Origin: CAVZYN01 sp963779515
GTDB lineage: Bacteria; Pseudomonadota; Alphaproteobacteria; Rhizobiales; Hyphomicrobiaceae
Direction: 5' to 3'
NCBI GenBank assembly: GCA_963779515.1
Contig: CAVZYN010000002.1
Coordinates: forward strand, 868,001 to 932,000
Length of the DNA: 64,000 nt
Below, piece after piece: positions 17,107 through 26,594 of the stretch. The translations under genes were made by a program, and so were the position numbers. Numbering within the stretch: the first letter of the stretch is position 1; each line of letters begins with the position of its first letter. The notes beneath the pieces were generated by a model. The model saw only the letters and a program-made list of their open reading frames with translations, was not told the origin of the DNA and did no database searches.

Positions 17107-18720
17107 ATGGCGACCTGTTCTTGTTGTGGTCAGGAAATCAAGGCGGCGGCGCCCACGGTTTGGGTCGACGAGGCGCTGATGCGGTGCTGCGACCGCGCGC
17201 ACGAGGAGGCTGAACGCTGCGGTGCGGCCGAGGTCGAGATCGCGCATCTGGTCTATGTCGCGGCGTCGGATCCGGCGATGCACGCGGCCTTCGCCGCGCA
17301 TCACGTCCATCCCGAGTGGCTGGTGGCGGAGATCGACGCCGAACTGCCGCGCGGCATGCGCCATCTGCTGCTGCACAAGCCCGGCACCTCGCCGGACCTG
17401 AAGACGCTGCTGGCGCGCGCGGTCGAGGTCGCGACGCGGCGGCGCAGCGATGCGGTCTCGATCGACGATCTCCTGAACGCGCTGTTCTTCCGCTGCACGG
17501 ATCTGGCGTCGGGAGCGGCGATCGCGCGCTGGCGGCAGGCGTCGCGCACCGCGCGCGGCGGCCACAGCGTCGCGCGCGAGGGCGAGGCGCCGCGCCGGGT
17601 TGGACCGTTGAGCTACGAGCGGCCGGCGCCGCACGGTGTGCGTGATGCGGGCGCGCGCGCGCCGCTGGTGCAGATCGCGCGGCGCGAGGGCCACAGTGCC
17701 ATCGGCGGCGGCTCCATCAGCGACCTCTCGGAGCGGCTGGCGCGCCAGGAACAAATGATCGCGGAGCTGACCGCGCGCTTGAGCAAGCCGCGCGGCCGCA
17801 AGAGCGCAGTGGCGGCGGGCGACGACACCGAACAGGCCGCAACCGCCCCACGCAAGCGCGCACGCGGACCCGCACAAAATGACGACGCCGCAGCGGTTTC
17901 TCAATCGTCGGGTGCATCGGTTGCGGCGGCCTCGGCATCGCACGATGCGGCCAGTGAAAGTGCTGCGCGCAGCGCCAAAACGACCACGTCATCGACATCG
18001 TCATCATCCTCTTCATCGTCGTCGGCATCCGCGTCCGGCAGCGCCGAGCGCATGGCCAAGTTCAAACGGTTGCGGCGCTATGCCTGGCGCGCGGCGCGCA
18101 ACGCCCGCCGGACGGCCGCAACATCGAGCCACGTGCGTTTGCTTCGCGACGCCGCCGCCGCGCGCCGGTTCACCCAAGAGGCATCCGATCTCGACGCCGA
18201 TTTGGCCGACGAACGCGACGCGGAGTTCCCCGGCGCCGACGATGGCGAGGCCTACACCGGCGATCCCGCGATGCGCGCGAAGAAATTCTTTCTGACGCTC
18301 GATGACGACGTCGTGCAGGCGCCGTCGATCGGCCCGCGCACGGCCGCGCGTCTCGCCCCTTTCGGCATCACGCGTGTCAGTCATCTGCTGACATGCGATC
18401 CCGTGGCGCTGGCAGCCCAGATGGGCGCGCGCAGCATCACGCGCTACAGGATCGCTGCGTGGCAGGATCAGGCGCGGCTCGTCTGCACGGTGCCGTGGCT
18501 GCGCGGCACGCACGCGCAGATGCTGGTCGGCGCCGGTTACACGACGGTCGAGAAAATTCTCGCCGATGATCGCAGCGCCGTCTGTGCCGCGATCCTGCGC
18601 TTTGCGACGACGCGCGATGGCATGAGCGTGTTGCGCAATGCCGCCCCTCCCGACATGGACAAGATCATCCGCTGGATCGAGCACGCGCGCCTCGCCGAGC
18701 CCGAGCGCGCCGCGGCTTGA
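17107..18720 (+). CDS. Clp-N-like / Ser-rich linker / DUF4332 fusion protein
   Basis: A 537-residue protein of three parts. Residues 1-145: a CSCCGQE zinc-like start, then helices resembling a Clp N-terminal repeat (CDRAHEEAERCGAAEVEIAH, LKTLLARAVEVATRRRSDAV), the fold that binds substrates or adaptors in ClpA/B/C. Residues about 150-330: low-complexity, basic and Ser/Ala-rich, with a short coiled-coil (LSERLARQEQMIAELTARL) and a run of about nine serines. Residues about 395-525: DUF4332, a helix-hairpin-helix-like domain (IGPRTAARLAPFGITRVSHL, LVGAGYTTVEKIL), a fold that often contacts DNA. No ATPase domain. Domain names are from pattern, not search. Function unknown; a DNA- or chromatin-linked adaptor is one reading. 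Confidence 0.72.
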   Translation: MATCSCCGQEIKAAAPTVWVDEALMRCCDRAHEEAERCGAAEVEIAHLVYVAASDPAMHAAFAAHHVHPEWLVAEIDAELPRGMRHLLLHKPGTSPDLKTLLARAVEVATRRRSDAVSIDDLLNALFFRCTDLASGAAIARWRQASRTARGGHSVAREGEAPRRVGPLSYERPAPHGVRDAGARAPLVQIARREGHSAIGGGSISDLSERLARQEQMIAELTARLSKPRGRKSAVAAGDDTEQAATAPRKRARGPAQNDDAAAVSQSSGASVAAASASHDAASESAARSAKTTTSSTSSSSSSSSSASASGSAERMAKFKRLRRYAWRAARNARRTAATSSHVRLLRDAAAARRFTQEASDLDADLADERDAEFPGADDGEAYTGDPAMRAKKFFLTLDDDVVQAPSIGPRTAARLAPFGITRVSHLLTCDPVALAAQMGARSITRYRIAAWQDQARLVCTVPWLRGTHAQMLVGAGYTTVEKILADDRSAVCAAILRFATTRDGMSVLRNAAPPDMDKIIRWIEHARLAEPERAAA

Positions 18721-19240
18721 GTTGAAACGTCGAGCCGTTTTGTCATCCGTTTCGCATGGTTTTCGACTGAATCGGCGATGGGCGCGCACGCAATCGGGGA
18801 TGGGCTCCCATCACCCTTTTCGCACCCACCCATTTTTCTTGCATCACGCTCCCTGGCGCATCATGCCGCTCATCGGCGGCATCCTGTTCGGCTGCCATGT
18901 CGGCACTCGTCCGGCGCCGCATCGGCCGCACTACTCATCGCGCTGGCGGGTCACCTTGAAAGCCACGAACTGTGACATGTCGCCCGGGACTTGGTGAAGG
19001 CCGCGCCGCTAACCAATCCGCAAAATTGTGCCGCGCGCACATCCCCGTTTGTTCCAGAGTCCAAAACCATCCCCAACGTCATACCGGCGAAGGCCGGTAC
19101 CCAAGCATGCTCGTGAACGATGTGGAATGCTTTCGAACTCATAGAGGTCCGAGCATCGAATAGGTCACGCGAGAATTCAGGTCGGCGACGATGCGTCATA
19201 CCATCGGCATGCTTGCGTCCCTTGTGATTCCGGGTACTAG
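18721..19240. other. Intergenic region without a convincing gene
   Basis: About 520 bases after the DUF4332 fusion. Several short frames are open on both strands, but none has a ribosome site, conserved-looking sequence or sensible start. At 19078-19115 there is a GTCATACCGGCGAAGGCCGG segment typical of dispersed rhizobial intergenic repeats. The rest shows nothing I can name. Confidence 0.5.
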
Positions 19241-19327
19241 GCCGCCTATGGTTCGACAGGCTCACCATGAGGCGGGTTCGATAGTCCATCCGCCTCAGCC
19301 TGAGCTTGTCGAAGGGCGAGCGGCCCG
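19241..19327. repeat. Palindromic dispersed repeat, copy 1 (TTCGACAGGCTCA family)
   Basis: An 87-bp imperfect palindrome: left arm GTTCGACAGGCTCACCATGA, right arm reads TGAGCTTGTCGAAG. Copy 2 lies at 19475-19562 in the same orientation and differs at only a few positions; a left-arm fragment is at 62827-62865. The unit can fold into a long hairpin, like REP/BIME elements. Confidence 0.85.
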
Positions 19328-19450
19328 CTTGCCGGAGGCGAGCAAGAAACAAGTCTTGCCGGAGGCGAGCAAGAAGCAAGCCTTGCCAGAGGCCAGCGAG
19401 AAGCAAGCCTTGCCGGAGGCGAGCGAGAAACAAGTCTTGCCGGAGGTGAG
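19328..19450. repeat. 27-bp tandem repeat (minisatellite), about 4.5 units
   Basis: Units start at 19328, 19355, 19382 and 19409, each 27 bases, beginning CTTGCCGGAGGCGAGC, with a partial fifth unit from 19436. Units differ by 2-5 substitutions. The array fills the gap between two copies of the palindromic repeat. Because 27 is divisible by three it stays open in several frames (LPEASKKQV-like on plus, LASGKTCFL-like on minus), but no gene signals accompany it. Confidence 0.9.
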
Positions 19451-19474
19451 CCATGAAGATGCTGCAGCACCTGG

Positions 19475-19562
19475 GCCGCCCATGGTTCGACAGGCTCACC
19501 ATGAGGCGGGTTCGATAGTCCGATCCGCCTCACCCTGAGCTTGTCGAAGGGCGAGCGGCCCG
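19475..19562. repeat. Palindromic dispersed repeat, copy 2
   Basis: An 88-bp near-identical copy of 19241-19327 in the same orientation, with better-matched arms: CAGGCTCACCATGAGGCGG pairs with CCGCCTCACCCTGAGCTTG. Together the two copies bracket the 27-bp tandem array. Confidence 0.85.
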
Positions 19563-19636
19563 TGGCCTTGCCGGAGATGGCCCTGCCTCGCCGCCATTGC
19601 ACCCGACGGATTGCGCCGAGCCAACATCCAGAGCCG

Positions 19637-19742
19637 TCATGCCGTGGCCTTGTGCCTGGCATCCAGGATCACCGCTGGCGGAGAGCCGTCTTGACCAGCA
19701 CGGCGTATGGATCATCGTCACGGCGCCCGATGATGACGGCTG
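19637..19742. repeat. Degenerate palindromic intergenic element
   Basis: Starts CGTCATGCCGTGGCCTTG and ends near ATGATGACGG, with an inner GGCATCCAGGATC answered by a GTATGGATCATC stretch. The outer and inner arms pair imperfectly, like the common GTCATGCCCGG-type rhizobial repeats. It lies just past the 3' end of glnS and may help end its transcript. Confidence 0.5.
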
Positions 19743-19772
19743 TGGGTGTCGCGACGGCCTTCGTAACCCGCC

Positions 19773-21476
<1,704 letters not shown>

Positions 21477-21663
21477 AGGGTCTGCTCTCCGTGCCGGCGC
21501 CGTTCAGGCGACCGTGATGGGGCCCTAGCAAATTCTCGCGGCAGCGCCAAGGCCACATACCTACTGCCTTATCTACCGCCCCCTTGAGGGGTAGGGAATT
21601 CGCCTATGACTTCCGTGGAACGGACGCTAGGAGCGGACCGGCCATGCGGCGGACGAGGCTGTG

Positions 21664-22014
21664 TCAGTCGTGACGTTCAATGTTTCCCAGGGCTGCAAGA
21701 ATTTCGAGCATGACGCCCTCGCGTTCGTCCATGACCTCCGAATTCCAAAATCGAAGCACCTTGTAACCGAGCCAAGTCAATCGGGCATCGCGCGCTGCGT
21801 CCTTCGAGCGCTCATGGGCTTCGTCATGCTGAATGCCATCGACCTCGATGACCAGCCGATGCGCCAAGCAGGCAAAGTCGACAATGAAGGCGTCGATCGG
21901 CGCTTGGCGACGGAAGTGGTAGCCCTCGCGCCGCAGCTGACGCAATTCCTTCCACAGCACTGCCTCGGCAATGGTCTGGTTCTTTCGCAGATGACGCGCG
22001 ACGCTATTGGCCAT
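21664..22014 (-). CDS. DUF559 endonuclease-like protein (Vsr/PD-(D/E)XK type)
   Basis: A 116-residue protein of the DUF559 family, related to very-short-patch repair and restriction-like nucleases. Sequence: MANSVARHLRKNQTIAEAVL, then LRREGYHFRRQAPIDAFIVD, LVIEVDGIQHDE and ARLTWLGYKVLRFWN. The catalytic-type residues D...E-V-D are in FIVDF and VIEVDG. ATG 22014 gives normal family length; the frame stays open to 22158 but that stretch is palindromic repeat. Such short genes are usually repeat-associated and of unknown role. Confidence 0.85.
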   Translation of the reverse strand: MANSVARHLRKNQTIAEAVLWKELRQLRREGYHFRRQAPIDAFIVDFACLAHRLVIEVDGIQHDEAHERSKDAARDARLTWLGYKVLRFWNSEVMDEREGVMLEILAALGNIERHD

Positions 22015-22040
22015 CGCGGCGTCCCCAATCGGGCGGAATC

Positions 22041-22209
22041 CCCCTCCCCAGCGGGGAGGGGTTAGGGGTGGGGAGAAGTCGCGGGCGGATGCATGCGATG
22101 ATTTGGAAGTGGTGCATCGACGCCTCTTCGTGTCGACAACAGTGCGCCTTCGCAACATGACGCCAAGAGTCTCACCCCACCCCTACCCCTCCCCTGAGGG
22201 GAGGGGGAT
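22041..22209. repeat. Nested palindromic element, C-tract type
   Basis: Left end CCCCTCCCCAGCGGGGAGGG plus GGGGTGGGGA; right end TCACCCCACCCCTACCCCTC then a GAGGGGAGGGGG tract. The two ends are inverted copies of each other around an 85-base core, and each end is itself a hairpin. It lies immediately upstream of the DUF559 gene start. Confidence 0.75.
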
Positions 22210-22325
22210 TGCCAGCAAGCGCGACGAGACATGAAACGCGTTCGATGCTCAAGGTTATACGCGACAGCTCCCCCTCGAAAAGGGAAACCGGACGGAGCGG
22301 GTCGCGAAATTTTTATCGCCCCTCA

Positions 22326-23300
22326 TCAGGGGGAGGCGAGCGCCCGCACCGGCCCCGGCAGATCGAGGCCGACGCCACGGAGGTGGCCGAAGTCGCGGGC
22401 GAGGCGGGCGAGGTCGTCCGCCGGCAGCGGTGGTTTCAAAATCGCGGCAATGTTCGATTTGAGATGCGCCGAACTCCCCGTGCCGAACAGCACCACGTGG
22501 GCGCCCGGTTCGTGCCGGGCAAAGCGATAGGCGGCCTCGACAATGCTCGCCGCGCCGTGCTTGTGCAGCAGGAAATCGAGCGGCGCACCATTGTTTGAAA
22601 GCTTCGGATCGAGCTTGCCCTCCGCAATCAGCGTGGCGATGGTCTCGGCGAGCAACCCCTGGCGGCTGAAGATGTTGCGCACCACGAACATCAACAGCGT
22701 GCCAACATTGTGCGCGCGCGTCGCCGGGAACACCGTGCGCCGCGCATTCTGGCCCAGCATATGAAACGCGAACATCACCACATCCCAGAGATCGCCGGTG
22801 AGCGCTTGCGGCAGCATCTCTTGGGCGTGATCGAAGGGGGATGACTCGGTGATGCCGAGATGGCGGATCTTGCCTTGCGCCCTGGCTTTGAGCAGGGCCG
22901 GGGCGATGACGTCGCGCGCATGCGGATAGGCGGCGGGCGTCACCGCGTGCGCATGAAAGACATCGATGTACTCCGTGCCGAGCACGCGCAGCGAGGTCTC
23001 GAGATTGGCGATCACCTCGGCTGCTGTCAGCGGCCGCCCGCCGATCATGACCCGGCTCTTCGACGACAGCACGACGTGGTCGCGCGGCACCTGCCGGATG
23101 GCTTTGCCGATGATCGCCTCGGTCCCGTAGACCTCGGCCGTATCGATGAAAGTGACGCCGAGATCGAGCGCCTCGCGCACCAGCGCCACCGATTGCGCTT
23201 CGCTGAGGCCCGTACCCTGGCCAAGCTTGCTGTTGCCGCCGCCGCCGAGCCCGGCGACGCTGACCTTTATACCCGTCCGTCCGAGTGTAGTGCACTGCAT
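22326..23300 (-). CDS. Aldo/keto reductase
   Basis: A 324-residue NAD(P)H-dependent oxidoreductase of the (beta/alpha)8 aldo/keto reductase superfamily. N-terminal LGRTGIKVSVAGLGGGG; catalytic tetrad Asp and Tyr in VTFIDTAEVYGTE, Lys in VVLSSKSR, His in YIDVFHAHAV. The C-terminal nucleotide-binding strand is VVLFGTGSSAHLKSN. Substrate unknown. ATG 23300 lies at the edge of an upstream palindromic element. No operon partner. Confidence 0.94.
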   Translation of the reverse strand: MQCTTLGRTGIKVSVAGLGGGGNSKLGQGTGLSEAQSVALVREALDLGVTFIDTAEVYGTEAIIGKAIRQVPRDHVVLSSKSRVMIGGRPLTAAEVIANLETSLRVLGTEYIDVFHAHAVTPAAYPHARDVIAPALLKARAQGKIRHLGITESSPFDHAQEMLPQALTGDLWDVVMFAFHMLGQNARRTVFPATRAHNVGTLLMFVVRNIFSRQGLLAETIATLIAEGKLDPKLSNNGAPLDFLLHKHGAASIVEAAYRFARHEPGAHVVLFGTGSSAHLKSNIAAILKPPLPADDLARLARDFGHLRGVGLDLPGPVRALASP

Positions 23301-23321
23301 GGCGTCCCGTGTCCTTCACTT

Positions 23322-23448
23322 CTTCCTTCTCCCTTTGGGAGATGGTGCCCCGAAGGGGCGGATGAGGGCCTTCACGTCTCTCGCGCACCCTCACCTGTCT
23401 CGTCCAGCTATCGCTGGACGTGCTATCCTCTCCTAAGGCGAGAGGAAA
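23322..23448. repeat. Nested palindromic element (GGAGAAGG family), copy 1
   Basis: Begins TTCCTTCTCCCTTTGGGA, carries the core GCCCCGAAGGGGCGGATGAG, an internal perfect hairpin CGTCCAGC-tatc-GCTGGACG, and ends CCTCTCC...GAGAGGAAAG. The same core is found at 33879-34037. Located between divergent aldo/keto reductase and amidohydrolase genes. Confidence 0.8.
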
Positions 23449-23490
23449 GAAACGGCTGGCCGCGAGGCCGGACGTTATCTGGGACCCAGC
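23448..23490. repeat. Partial CCGGGA-type repeat
   Basis: GAAACGGCTGGCCGCGAGGC followed by ACGTTATCTGGGACCCAGC. About 36 of 43 bases match the left half of the complete element at 25128-25285, same orientation. It abuts the end of the preceding GGAGAAGG-family element. Confidence 0.65.
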
Positions 23491-23579
23491 CTTGCAATCC
23501 GGCATGCGGTGGTGGCTGGTGTTCCCGCGTCAGAAGCATAGCATGCGGCTCTCGCCCGACGCACAAATGGAGGACTTCC

Positions 23580-25103
23580 ATGAGTGGTTTTCTCACCGAG
23601 GACGAAGTCGCCGCGCTGACACCCTCCGAGCTGTTGCCGCACGCGACGCCGATCCCGACGCAGATCGTCTCCAGCGACGAGTTCACGCCCGCGCCGCAGA
23701 GCGAAAAGCAGCGCGAAGCCGAGGCGCGGCTGCTGGCGATGGCCGACGATCTCGGCAAGAAGCAGGGCCAGAGCCGGCGGCAGTTCTTCCAGTCGGCGAC
23801 GGGCATGGCAGCCGCTTTCGTCGCGCTGAACGAGACGTTCGCGCCTGTGTTCGAGGCGAGCCGGGCGGAGGCCGCGACGCCGGCGATGGCGCAGGAGCGC
23901 GCCAATGCGTTGAAAGATCAGTTCATCATGGACATGCACACGCATTTCCTGCGCGACGATACGCGGCTGACGAATTTCGTGCGCGCGCGCGAGGCGGTCG
24001 GCAAGGCCGGTTGGAACCCGACGCTGGTCGACAAGCCGCAGACGCTCGAAGACTTGAAGTTCAACAACTACTTCAAGGAAATCTATCTCGACAGCGATAC
24101 CAAGATCGCGCTGATCTCGTCGTCGCCCTCGGAGATCGCGCAGGATTGGTTCCTGACCAATGAGATGACGATCGCGGCGCGCGACAAGGTCAACAAGGAT
24201 GCCGGCAGCCGCCGCATGTTCGCGCACGCGATCTTCACGCCGGGCCAGCCGGGTTGGCTCGAGCATCTCGAAGAATCGCTGAAGCGGAAGCCCGAGTCGA
24301 TCAAGGGCTACACGGTCGGCGACAACACCAACAAGGATCACGCCAAGCATCCCTGGCGCATGGACGACGAGAAAGTCACCTACAAGGCCTACGAACTCGC
24401 GGTGAAGTACGGCATCAAGAACATCTGCGTGCACAAGGGGCTGTTCCCGGAGGCGACCGCGAAGCGCTTTCCGCATCTGCTCGAATACGCCATGGTCGGC
24501 GATGTCGGCAAAGCCGCCAAGGATTGGCCGCAGCTCAACTTCGTCATCTATCATGGCGGCTATCGCTGGGCGGCGGGCGGGCGGGCGACCGACGGCTGGG
24601 ACGAATTCGAGACGACCGGCCGCGTCTCCTGGGTCAGCGATCTCGCCGAGATCCCGGCGAAGTACGGCGTCACCAACGTCTATGCCGATGTCGGCCAGCT
24701 GTTCGCCCAGAGCGTCGTCGCCGAGCCGCGCATCACGGCCGCGATGATGGGCATCATGGGCAAAGGCCTCGGCTACGATCGCGTCGTATGGGGCACGGAC
24801 GCGGTTTGGACCGGCTCGCCGCAATGGCAGATCGAGGCGCTGCGCCGGCTCGAGATCGACGAGGAAATGCAGAAGAAGCACGGTTTCAAGCCGCTCGGTC
24901 CCGCGACCGGTCCGATCAAGTCGGCGATCTTCGGCGGCACCAACGCCAAGCTCTACGATTTCGACATGACGAAACGCGGCGATCTCAAGGACAGTTTCGC
25001 GGTGAAGAAGGCCGAGTACGAGCAGCGCGGCCCCGCGCGCAGCAATCTCCGATACGGCTACGTCAACGGCCAAACCACGGTCGACTGGTCCGCGTTCGCC
25101 TGA
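23580..25103 (+). CDS. Amidohydrolase family protein with Tat signal
   Basis: A 507-residue metal-dependent hydrolase of the amidohydrolase-2 (ACMSD-like) family. Metal-binding start MDMHTHFLRDD after the leader, VKYGIKNICVHKG, the LNFVIYHGGYRW strand with a metal His, and the catalytic Asp in RVVWGTDAVWTGSP. A twin-arginine motif SRRQFFQ is at about residues 66-72, followed by a hydrophobic ATGMAAAFVALNE stretch, so the Tat signal is preceded by an unusually long N-terminal segment. ATG 23580 has GGAGG 7 bases upstream and supports the long form. Substrate unknown. Confidence 0.92.
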   Translation: MSGFLTEDEVAALTPSELLPHATPIPTQIVSSDEFTPAPQSEKQREAEARLLAMADDLGKKQGQSRRQFFQSATGMAAAFVALNETFAPVFEASRAEAATPAMAQERANALKDQFIMDMHTHFLRDDTRLTNFVRAREAVGKAGWNPTLVDKPQTLEDLKFNNYFKEIYLDSDTKIALISSSPSEIAQDWFLTNEMTIAARDKVNKDAGSRRMFAHAIFTPGQPGWLEHLEESLKRKPESIKGYTVGDNTNKDHAKHPWRMDDEKVTYKAYELAVKYGIKNICVHKGLFPEATAKRFPHLLEYAMVGDVGKAAKDWPQLNFVIYHGGYRWAAGGRATDGWDEFETTGRVSWVSDLAEIPAKYGVTNVYADVGQLFAQSVVAEPRITAAMMGIMGKGLGYDRVVWGTDAVWTGSPQWQIEALRRLEIDEEMQKKHGFKPLGPATGPIKSAIFGGTNAKLYDFDMTKRGDLKDSFAVKKAEYEQRGPARSNLRYGYVNGQTTVDWSAFA

Positions 25104-25127
25104 CGGTTGGCTTTATCACCACTCTTC

Positions 25128-25285
25128 CGTCATCCCGGAAACGGAAGGCCGCCAGGCCGCACGTTATCCGGGACCCAGCACAAGAACGCGCCGAAGGCAC
25201 AATATTGAGAGCCTTCGGCCCTCTTTCCGCTGGGTTTCGGATCTCCTCACCGCTGAAGAGCGGTTCGTCGTCCGGGATGATGACG
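25128..25285. repeat. Nested palindromic element (CCGGGA family), complete copy
   Basis: Three nested pairs of arms: outer CGTCATCCCGGA (25128-25139) with TCCGGGATGATGACG (25271-25285); inner ATCCGGGACCCAGC (25166-25179) with GCTGGGTTTCGGAT (25229-25242); centre GCCGAAGGC with GCCTTCGGC. It sits between two convergent genes and probably ends both transcripts. Confidence 0.85.
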
Positions 25286-25291
25286 TGGTTT

Positions 25292-26479
25292 TTAAATCGC
25301 CTGACCCGCGCACCAGCCGCTCGACCACGCCCATTGGAAATTGTAGCCACCGAGCCAGCCGGTGACGTCGACGGCTTCGCCGATCGCGTACAAGCCCGGC
25401 ACGCCGCGCGCTTCCATCGTCTTCGACGAGAGATCGCGCGTGTCGATGCCGCCGGTCATGACTTCGGCCTTGGCGTAGCCCTCCGTGCCATCGGGTTGGA
25501 ACGGCCAGCGATTGAGCATGCCCGCCAACGCCATCAGATCGCGATCGGAAATGTTCGCCATCTCGCGCGGCGGCAGGTGCGCGGTGGCAAACGCCTGCGC
25601 GAGGCGGGAGGGGAGAATTTCGGCGAGGATCGTCTGCGGGGCGGCCTTGGGGCGCGCGGCCTTGCGCTCCTTCAGGAACGCTGCGGCGTCACGGCCGGGC
25701 AGCAGGTCGAGCGTGATGGCATCGCCTGGCTTCCAGTAGGATGAGATTTGCAGAACTGCGGGCCCCGAGAGGCCGCGATGCGTGAACAGCACCGCCTCGC
25801 GGAAGTTGGTTTTGCCATAGGTCGTGATGGCATCGAGTGCGACGCCGGCAAGCGAGGTGTAGAAGCTCGCCAACTCCGCCGGCGCCTTGAACGGCACGAG
25901 GCCCGGCAGCGTTTCGGTGACGCGCAGACCGAAGCGGCGCGCCAGATCGAGGCTCAATCCAGTCGCGCCCATTTTCGGGATCGAGAGCCCACCGGTCGCG
26001 AGCACGAGGGCGGGCGCGGAGAACACGCCGGAGTTCGTCGTGACGCGGAACTGATCATCGCGCGTGACGTCCGTCACGGTCTGATCGCAGCGCAGATCCA
26101 CGTTGCCGCGATCGCACTCCGCGCGCAGCATCGCGACGATCGCGCGCGCCGAACCGTCGCAGAACAGCTGCCCGAGCGTCTTCTCGTGATAGGCAATGCC
26201 GTGGCGCTCGACCAGGGCGATGAAATCCCGCTGCGTGTAGCGGCTCAGCGCCGATGTGCAGAAATGCGGATTACAAGAGAGAAACCGCTTCGGCTCGCTG
26301 TCGAGATTGGTGAAATTGCAGCGCCCGCCGCCCGAGATCAGGATTTTCGCGCCGGGCTTGTCCGTGTGCTCCAGCAGCAGCACGCGGCGGCCGCGCTGGC
26401 CCGCCGTCAGCGCGCACATGAGACCGGCCGCGCCCGCGCCGAGCACGATCGCGTCGAACTGTTCGTCAGGTCCGGGCAT
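25292..26479 (-). CDS. BaiN/HI0933-like FAD-dependent oxidoreductase
   Basis: A 395-residue flavoprotein. The dinucleotide-binding motif is at the N-terminus (DAIVLGAGAAGLMCAL), followed by GAKILISGGGRCNFTN, the family signature. Then VLATGGLSIPKMGATG and the C-terminal FAD loop GLYAIGEAVDVTGWLGGYNF. Members are annotated as NAD(P)/FAD-dependent or aminoacetone-oxidase-like enzymes with few verified substrates. Start at ATG 26479 (MPGPDEQFDAIVLG); the frame is open to 26761 but overlaps the divergent gene. Convergent with the amidohydrolase across a palindromic element. Confidence 0.93.
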   Translation of the reverse strand: MPGPDEQFDAIVLGAGAAGLMCALTAGQRGRRVLLLEHTDKPGAKILISGGGRCNFTNLDSEPKRFLSCNPHFCTSALSRYTQRDFIALVERHGIAYHEKTLGQLFCDGSARAIVAMLRAECDRGNVDLRCDQTVTDVTRDDQFRVTTNSGVFSAPALVLATGGLSIPKMGATGLSLDLARRFGLRVTETLPGLVPFKAPAELASFYTSLAGVALDAITTYGKTNFREAVLFTHRGLSGPAVLQISSYWKPGDAITLDLLPGRDAAAFLKERKAARPKAAPQTILAEILPSRLAQAFATAHLPPREMANISDRDLMALAGMLNRWPFQPDGTEGYAKAEVMTGGIDTRDLSSKTMEARGVPGLYAIGEAVDVTGWLGGYNFQWAWSSGWCAGQAI

Positions 26480-26594
26480 GGGTGCCGTGCTCGCGCGATG
26501 GGCAGGCGCCGCGATCAAGCGTTGCCCGGTGACATCGGCGCCCAGCGTAGGGTAGGCGCCAATTATCGTCATCATCACAACCCGTGGACCTTTC

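Noticed and set aside
19328..19450. Possible CRISPR array
   Set aside because: The 27-bp units are directly adjacent with no unique spacers, and no cas gene is present.
19191..19538. A 115-codon plus-strand frame with nine-residue repeats (LPEASKKQV)
   Set aside because: It is made of the palindromic repeats and 27-bp array read as protein; the MVRQAHHEAG text is a well-known false translation of this repeat type.
22014..22158. Longer DUF559 protein starting at 22158
   Set aside because: The added 48 residues translate palindromic repeat DNA; ATG 22014 gives normal family length.
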